A stretch of 27,110 nt of DNA from JAATGA01 sp047605605. Lineage in GTDB: Bacteria; Pseudomonadota; Alphaproteobacteria; Rhodobacterales; Rhodobacteraceae. Shown piece after piece: positions 22,565 to 27,110 of this stretch. The DNA lies in the NCBI GenBank assembly GCA_047605605.1, contig JASGFG010000054.1, positions 1 to 27,110 on the forward strand, read 5' to 3'. The notes beneath the pieces are model-generated. The model was not told where the DNA came from and searched no databases. It worked only from the letters and a program-made list of their open reading frames with translations. The first letter of the stretch is position 1. Every line of letters begins with the position of its first letter. The translations under genes and the position numbers were made by a program.

Positions 22565-23169
22565 TATTTCCGGCCGATCCTCGGCTCGGTCCCCGCCAGC
22601 AACCGCTCGATATTCGGCCGGTGCCGCCAGAAGATCAGCACGGCCAGCAGCAGGATCAGCAGGATCATTGCCGAATAGCCGAAGGCCCAGGCCCAGACCG
22701 CCGCAAGCGCCGCCGCCACCAGCGCCGAAAGCGACGAGATGCGGCTGGCTGCCGCCGTCACCGCCCATGTCGCACAGGCCGCCAGCCCCACGGGCCAGGC
22801 CAGCGCCAGCAGCGTGCCAAGGAAAGTCGCCACCCCCTTGCCGCCCTTGAATCCCAGCCAGACCGGGAACAGATGGCCCAGGAACGAAAACAGCCCCGCC
22901 ACCTGCGCCGCATCCTCGCCCACGCTTGCGCGGGCGATCAGCACGGCAACCGCCCCTTTGGCCGCGTCGAGGATCAGCGTGGCCAGCGCCGCACCCTTGT
23001 TGCCGGTGCGCAGCACGTTCGTCGCGCCGATATTGCCGGACCCGATGCTGCGTAGGTCGCCCAGACCCATCGCCCGTGTCACGATCACGCCGAACGGAAT
23101 CGATCCCAGCAGATAGGACAGCGCCGCGACAAGGATCAGCGCCAATGGCGCGCTGGTGATGACCGGCAT
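22564..23169 (-). CDS. plsY: Glycerol-3-phosphate acyltransferase (acyl-phosphate dependent)
   Basis: PlsY moves an acyl group from acyl-phosphate to glycerol 3-phosphate, starting phospholipid synthesis at the inner membrane. The 201-residue protein is highly hydrophobic with the three cytoplasmic family motifs: GSIPFG (22-27) leading to SIGSGNIGATNVLR (41-54), DAAKG (about 68-72), and GHLFPVWLGFKGGKGVAT (about 97-114). The ATG at 23169 has GAGG within 12 nt. It lies 11 bp after pyrC and is the last gene of the pyrB-led operon, a common pairing in alphaproteobacteria. Confidence 0.95.
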   Translation of the reverse strand: MPVITSAPLALILVAALSYLLGSIPFGVIVTRAMGLGDLRSIGSGNIGATNVLRTGNKGAALATLILDAAKGAVAVLIARASVGEDAAQVAGLFSFLGHLFPVWLGFKGGKGVATFLGTLLALAWPVGLAACATWAVTAAASRISSLSALVAAALAAVWAWAFGYSAMILLILLLAVLIFWRHRPNIERLLAGTEPRIGRK

Positions 23170-23180
23170 CTTGCCCCCCC

Positions 23181-24449
23181 TCAGCCGAAAACCTGCCGCC
23201 CGGCGACAAAGGTTTTCAGCACCTTACCCTCCATCCGCTGGCCGTCAAAGGGCGTGTTCTTCGATTTCGACAGCAGTTTGAAACGGTCCAGGACAAACGG
23301 TGCGTCGGGGTCGAACAGCACCAGATCGGCGGGCGCGCCTTCGGCCAGACGGCCCTGCGGCAGGCCAAGGCGGCGGGCAGGGTTGAAGGCCAGCGCCCGA
23401 AAGATCTGCGGCAGATCCAGATGCCCGGCATGGTAAAGCCGCATCGCGGCCGGCAGCAGGGTTTGCAGCGCGACGGCGCCCGCTGCCGCCTCCTCGAAGG
23501 GCAGGCGTTTCGATTCCTCGTCGGCCGGCGTGTGCATCGAGGAAATCACGTCGATCAGCCCCGATCCCACCGCCTCGATCATCGCCAGCCGGTCCTCTTC
23601 GGACCGCAAGGGGGGCGTCATCTTGAAGAAGGTGCGATAGTCCCCCACGTCCAGATCGTTCAGCGTCAGGTGGTGGATCGAGGTGCCCGCCGTCACGTCC
23701 AGCCCCGCCGCCTTGGCGCGTTCCAGCGCGGGCAGGGCGCGGGCGGTGGTGATCTGGTCGGCGTGCCAGCGCACGCCGGACATTTCCACCAGCGCAATGT
23801 CACGCTCCAGCCCCATGCGCTCGGCCATGGGCGACACGGCGGGCAGGCCGTAAAGCGAGGCGAACTTGCCGCTGGTCGCCGCCGTGCCGAGGGACAGGCC
23901 CGGCTCCTGCACATGGGTGATGACCAGCGCGCCAAGGCTGCGGGCATAGGAAAAGGCACGATAAAGCGCCTTGGTCGAGGTCGAGACCGCATCGGCATCG
24001 GTGAAGGCGATGGCGCCCGCATCCAGAAGGAAGCCGATTTCCGTCATCTCGCGCCCCTCGCGGCCCTTGGTCAGGGCGGCCATGTGGCGGATGCGCACGG
24101 GGCTGGCCTCCGCCGCGCGGCGGGTGACGAATTCCAGCAGCTCGGGCGTGTCGATGGCCGGATGCGTGTCGGGGCGCGCGACGATGGTGGTCACACCCCC
24201 CGCCGCCGCCGCCAGCCCGGCCGAGCGGAAGGATTCGCGGTGCCTTTCGCCCGGCTCGCCGATCTTCACGCCGATGTCGACGATGCCGGGGGCCAGGCAC
24301 TTGCCGCCGCAGTCGATGACCTGCGCATGTTTCGGGGCGGACATCTGGCCGATGGCGGCGATCAGTCCTTCGTCCATGATGACATTGCCGTGGGATTCGG
24401 TCCCAGCCTCGGGGTCGATCAGCCGGGCGTTTTCAAGGAAGGTGATCAT
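23181..24449 (-). CDS. pyrC: Dihydroorotase homologue lacking metal ligands (PyrX-like)
   Basis: A 422-residue class I dihydroorotase-fold protein of normal length, annotated by family as PyrC. The usual metal-binding HxH after PGxVD is Gly60-Val-Lys62 (VDIGVKIGEPGE). The late TDHAP motif, whose Asp is catalytic, is SSMHTPADEES with Met305. His179 and the fold-defining AAAAGGVTT, HHLTL and TPPLRSEEDR segments remain. It is therefore probably inactive as an enzyme. In Pseudomonas a similarly degenerate PyrC-like subunit is needed for aspartate transcarbamoylase assembly, and here pyrB lies two genes upstream, so a structural role is likely (inference). AAGGAAAT precedes the ATG and overlaps the stop of the 39-aa gene. 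A working dihydroorotase should exist elsewhere. Confidence 0.92.
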   Translation of the reverse strand: MITFLENARLIDPEAGTESHGNVIMDEGLIAAIGQMSAPKHAQVIDCGGKCLAPGIVDIGVKIGEPGERHRESFRSAGLAAAAGGVTTIVARPDTHPAIDTPELLEFVTRRAAEASPVRIRHMAALTKGREGREMTEIGFLLDAGAIAFTDADAVSTSTKALYRAFSYARSLGALVITHVQEPGLSLGTAATSGKFASLYGLPAVSPMAERMGLERDIALVEMSGVRWHADQITTARALPALERAKAAGLDVTAGTSIHHLTLNDLDVGDYRTFFKMTPPLRSEEDRLAMIEAVGSGLIDVISSMHTPADEESKRLPFEEAAAGAVALQTLLPAAMRLYHAGHLDLPQIFRALAFNPARRLGLPQGRLAEGAPADLVLFDPDAPFVLDRFKLLSKSKNTPFDGQRMEGKVLKTFVAGRQVFG

Positions 24450-24458
24450 CGGATTTCC

Positions 24459-24578
24459 TTATCCCAGCAGGACCATGACGACGGTGACAAGCGCCAGCAC
24501 GACCAGAGCGGCCATGGCGACCATGCCGCCCGCGCGCATCTCGGCCTTTGTCGGCTTGCGGTCGGGGTCGGGCGTCAT
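24459..24578 (-). CDS. 39-residue single-helix membrane protein between pyrC and its upstream gene
   Basis: The frame encodes a polar, basic N-terminus (MTPDPDRKPTKAEMRAGG) and then one hydrophobic helix (about 19-38, rich in Ala, Val, Leu) ending in Gly and TAA. The ATG at 24578 overlaps the stop of the preceding gene (ATGA). The TAA lies 9 bp before the pyrC start and forms part of the pyrC ribosome site. Exact fitting between coupled genes and a clear membrane helix make it a likely real gene despite its size. The function is unknown; it could partner the 147-aa membrane protein beside it. Confidence 0.7.
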   Translation of the reverse strand: MTPDPDRKPTKAEMRAGGMVAMAALVVLALVTVVMVLLG

Positions 24579-25018
24579 GGCCGCGCCCTTTCGATGGTGG
24601 CGATGACGGCGGAGGGATAGGCCATGTATTTCATCAGGTGCTTGTCGCCGGTGATCGTCACGATCATCGCATCGCCGAAGAACGGGCGGATCGACCGGAT
24701 TGCCGTCAGTGGCACCACCCGGCCGCCTGGGCCGAGCAGCCGCTGCCGGGTCAGGATCCAGTGGCCGGCCAAGGCCTCGGATTTCAGAAAGGCCGCGCGG
24801 CCCAGAATGGCGGGCAGGGTAGCGACCGGCCCGACCCAGGGGTGGGGATTGCCGATGGCCATCAGCCCCAGTCCTGCCGCCGCTCCCCCAAGGACGGCCA
24901 GCCTCAGATGCCCGCGCCAGTAGGCCGCGGGATCGGCCGGAAATTCGGCCAGAACTTCCTCACCCGGATCGGGGTGAGGGCGGTCGGCCCAGACGGAATC
25001 GCGGGGCAGTACCGTCAC
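24575..25018 (-). CDS. Unrecognised membrane protein with PH-like C-terminal part
   Basis: A 147-residue protein. The N-terminal 36 residues are polar, followed by two short hydrophobic segments (about 38-56 and 64-74). The C-terminal part reads LAGHWILTRQRLL, VVPLTAIRSIRPFFGDAMIVTITGDKHLMKYM, which resembles bacterial PH domains (a strand, then the I-x-x-I-x-x-x-x-G-D-x-I-x-I pattern). The start is GTG at 25018, overlapping the pyrB stop by 4 bp (GTGA); its stop overlaps the next ATG. So it is translationally coupled within the pyr operon. A link with pyrimidine synthesis is not established. Confidence 0.8.
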   Translation of the reverse strand: MTVLPRDSVWADRPHPDPGEEVLAEFPADPAAYWRGHLRLAVLGGAAAGLGLMAIGNPHPWVGPVATLPAILGRAAFLKSEALAGHWILTRQRLLGPGGRVVPLTAIRSIRPFFGDAMIVTITGDKHLMKYMAYPSAVIATIERARP

Positions 25019-25977
25019 GCCATCACCCCCGCCGCCGCGCGCCCGCGTTCGGCCCGCAGGTTGCGCGCCAGCAGGTCCATGCAGGCCATGCGCACCGCGA
25101 CGCCCATCTCCACCTGTTCCTGAATGACGCTGCGGTTGATGTCGTCGGCGATGGTGCCGTCGATCTCGACCCCCCGGTTCATCGGGCCGGGGTGCATGAC
25201 GATGGCGTCGGGCGCGGCGATGGCCAGTTTCTCGGCGTCGAGGCCATAGCGGTGGAAATATTCCCGTTCCGAGGGGATGAAGCCGCCGTCCATCCGCTCG
25301 CGCTGAAGGCGCAGCATCATCACCACATCGGCGCCCTTCAGCCCTTCGGCCATGTCGTCGAAGACCTCACAGCCGAAATCGGCCACGCCGGGCGGCATCA
25401 GCGTTGGCGGCCCGATCAGGCGGATGCGGTTTTCCATCTTGCCCAGCAGGATCAGGTTCGACCGCGCCACGCGGGAATGCGCGATGTCGCCGCAGATCGC
25501 CACCGTCAGCCGGTTGATCCGTCCCTTGGCCCGCCGGATGGTCAGCGCGTCCAGCAGCGCCTGCGTCGGATGTTCATGCCGGCCGTCGCCCGCGTTCAGC
25601 ACGGCGCAATTCACCTTGGAGGCCAGCAGGTTGACCGCCCCGCTGGCATTGTGCCGCACCACCAGCAGGTCGGGGTGCATCGCGTTCAGCGTCAGCGCGG
25701 TGTCGATCAGCGTCTCGCCCTTCTTCACGCTGGAACTGGCGACGTTCATGTTCATCACATCCGCGCCCAGACGCTTGCCCGCGATCTCGAAGCTGGACTG
25801 CGTGCGGGTCGAGTTCTCGAAGAACATGTTGATCTGCGTCATCCCGGCCAGCGCGTCGGACTGTTTCACCGTGCGGCGGTTCAGCTCGACATAGCGGTCG
25901 GCAAGGTCGAGGACAGTCAGGATCTCGTCCGGGGCCAGATGGTCGATGCCAAGCAGATGGCGGGCGCGGAAGGTCAT
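25015..25977 (-). CDS. pyrB: Aspartate carbamoyltransferase catalytic subunit
   Basis: PyrB joins carbamoyl phosphate to aspartate, the committed step of pyrimidine synthesis. The 320-residue protein has the carbamoyl-phosphate loop FFENSTRTQSSFE (52-64), SSSVKKGE (81-88), HPTQALLD (about 134), ICGDIAHSRVARSN (about 160), MMLRLQRERM and MHPGPMNRGVE. ATG at 25977 has AAGGAG 6 nt upstream; the frame extending to 26031 runs through the promoter. No pyrI regulatory gene is nearby, while a degenerate dihydroorotase is in the same operon, matching the class A arrangement of large ATCase-DHOase complexes. It is the first gene of the operon. Confidence 0.96.
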   Translation of the reverse strand: MTFRARHLLGIDHLAPDEILTVLDLADRYVELNRRTVKQSDALAGMTQINMFFENSTRTQSSFEIAGKRLGADVMNMNVASSSVKKGETLIDTALTLNAMHPDLLVVRHNASGAVNLLASKVNCAVLNAGDGRHEHPTQALLDALTIRRAKGRINRLTVAICGDIAHSRVARSNLILLGKMENRIRLIGPPTLMPPGVADFGCEVFDDMAEGLKGADVVMMLRLQRERMDGGFIPSEREYFHRYGLDAEKLAIAAPDAIVMHPGPMNRGVEIDGTIADDINRSVIQEQVEMGVAVRMACMDLLARNLRAERGRAAAGVMA

Positions 25978-26007
25978 GGGCGGCTCCTTCGGGCTGGACG
26001 TTGGCGC

Positions 26008-26036
26008 CTTATAGGAAGCCCCCGCCCGCACGGCAA
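26008..26036 (-). promoter_or_regulatory. Sigma-70-type promoter of the pyrB operon
   Basis: On the minus strand TTGCCG (26031-26036) and TATAAG (26008-26013) are spaced by 17 bp. Transcription would start near 26001, giving a leader of about 24 nt that holds the AAGGAG ribosome site. The short leader leaves no room for an attenuator. Confidence 0.65.
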
Positions 26037-26043
26037 GCGGCCA

Positions 26044-27110
26044 TCAAGCCGGATCGCGGTAGTCGTGCAGCCGCCCGGCATGGTCGCGCACCGACCAATG
26101 GCCGGGGGCGGTTTCGGTCACATAGGCCTGGGTCAGGGGCACCTTGCCAAAGCCGCCGGGCGTATCCAGCACATAGGTCGGGATGCACAGGCCCGAGATC
26201 ATGCCCCGCAGCTCGGCCATGATGGCGCGACCCTGGGCGATGGTGGTGCGGAAATGCCCCGCGCCGCGGGCAAGGTCGCAATGGTGCAGGTAATAGGGTT
26301 TGACCTTCAGCCGCACCAGCGCGCGGAACAGGTCGGCCAGCGTGGCCGCGCTGTCGTTCACCCCTTTCAGCAGCACCGTCTGCGACAGCAGCGGAATCCC
26401 CGCCGCGGTCAGCCGCGCTAGAGCCGCCCGCGCCGCCTCGGTCAGTTCCTGGGCGTGGTTGGTATGCACCACCACCCAGACGACCGGATGGCGGCCAAGC
26501 GCCTGCACCATCTGCGGGTCGATCCGGTCGGGGGCCACCACCGGCACCCGGCTGTGAAAGCGGACATGCTCGATATGCGGAATGGCCGCCAGCCGGTCCA
26601 GCACGGCACCGATGCGCCGCGGCGAAAGCGTCAGCGGATCGCCCCCGGTCATCACCACCTCGCGCACCGCGGGGGTGCGGGCCAGATAGTCCAGCGCCTG
26701 GTCCAGTTCGTCCGCGGACAGCGTGCCCGAGGCGCCCACCGTCTCGCGCCGAAAGCAGAAGCGGCAATAGACGTCGCAGGTCTGGGTCAGCGCCAGGATC
26801 ACCCGGTCGGGGTAGCGGTGCGTCAGGCCGGGTGCGGCCAGATGCACTCTGTCGCCGATCGGGTCGTGCAGGTCGGTGTCGTTCACCACCGCCTCGGCCC
26901 GCGTGGGCACGAACTGCCGCGCAACCGGATCGTCCGGTGTCTGGATCGCCCTCTGCATGGCCGGGGTCACGCGGATGCGAAAGGCGTCCGCCACGCTGCG
27001 CAACTCGTCCTCGGCCTCGGCAGGGATCAGTCCTTCGCGCGCAAGGTCGGAAAGCTCGGTCAGCGCCGCGCCGCTGCGACGGGCCGTGGCGGGGAACGGT
27101 GAAAGGGGGC
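26044..27110 (-). CDS. Lysine-2,3-aminomutase-like radical SAM protein (EpmB type, 5' end outside window)
   Basis: The frame is open to the right edge with no start codon in the last 35 codons that looks right; the family N-terminus (ALTELSDLAREGLIP, AEAEDEL) is present, so only a few residues are missing. The radical SAM cluster CDVYCRFCFRR gives the CxxxCxxC site. VMTGGDPL follows, then LLKGVND with the lysine-binding Asp, and YVLDTPGGFGK with a second Asp and the PLP lysine. About 355 residues, without the long C-terminal region of catabolic KamA, and with the TPDDPVARQFVPT-type N-terminal region, fits EpmB-like enzymes that isomerise lysine for elongation factor P modification. epmA and efp would be expected upstream, outside the window. 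It ends 66 bp before pyrB, whose promoter fills that gap. Confidence 0.87.
   Translation of the reverse strand, partial: PLSPFPATARRSGAALTELSDLAREGLIPAEAEDELRSVADAFRIRVTPAMQRAIQTPDDPVARQFVPTRAEAVVNDTDLHDPIGDRVHLAAPGLTHRYPDRVILALTQTCDVYCRFCFRRETVGASGTLSADELDQALDYLARTPAVREVVMTGGDPLTLSPRRIGAVLDRLAAIPHIEHVRFHSRVPVVAPDRIDPQMVQALGRHPVVWVVVHTNHAQELTEAARAALARLTAAGIPLLSQTVLLKGVNDSAATLADLFRALVRLKVKPYYLHHCDLARGAGHFRTTIAQGRAIMAELRGMISGLCIPTYVLDTPGGFGKVPLTQAYVTETAPGHWSVRDHAGRLHDYRDPA

Overview
The window reads as chromosomal DNA of a high-GC alphaproteobacterium of the Rhodobacteraceae, Paracoccus/Rhodobacter-like. The grounds are the high GC, dense 4-bp ATGA/GTGA gene overlaps, the plant/alphaproteobacterial type of glutamate-cysteine ligase, the gene set hemE/hemC, ubiA/rsmE, gshA, plsY and pyrB/pyrC, and a PyrC that has lost its metal ligands. 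The genus is an inference. No tRNA, rRNA, CRISPR array, transposase or integrase was seen.

Region 1 (1-1990) is accessory in character: the 3' part of a HipA-family kinase toxin and a small XRE-type DNA-binding protein. They sit in gene-poor, relatively AT-rich DNA with several inverted and direct repeats.

Region 2 (1991-4272) holds the divergent tetrapyrrole genes hemE (minus) and hemC (plus).

Region 3 (4325-10613) is a cell-surface polysaccharide locus. A short-form polyprenyl-phosphate sugar-1-phosphate transferase faces away from a four-gene set: a PPP-type phosphatase, a YjbH-family outer-membrane protein, a YjbF/GfcB-family lipoprotein and a Wza-like export lipoprotein. A 499-bp control region with three inverted repeats separates them. 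No polymerase, flippase, Wzc-type kinase or committed glycosyltransferase is present, so the repeat unit must be made with genes elsewhere.

Region 4 (10812-18635, all minus) carries ubiA, a large BON-like protein with two OmpA domains, a small membrane coiled-coil protein, gabD, a secreted peptidoglycan-binding-like protein and a CNNM/CorC-type membrane protein. Intrinsic terminators follow gabD and the secreted protein.

Region 5 (18648-22537, plus) holds rsmE, a GNAT protein and a two-helix membrane protein joined by ATGA overlaps, then gshA and a small membrane protein. The ubiA and rsmE start codons lie only 12 bp apart on opposite strands.

Region 6 (22564-27110, minus) is a compact pyrimidine/lipid operon: pyrB, a 147-aa membrane protein, a 39-aa single-helix protein, a catalytically degenerate pyrC, and plsY. 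It has a recognisable sigma-70-type promoter. Upstream is an EpmB-like lysine-2,3-aminomutase homologue cut by the window edge.

Most genes are housekeeping. The parts most worth a second look are the phosphatase-led polysaccharide export locus and its control region, the tandem-OmpA protein with its 90%-identical internal DNA repeat, the pseudo-dihydroorotase/ATCase operon with its hidden 39-aa gene, and the HipA/XRE fragment at the left edge.
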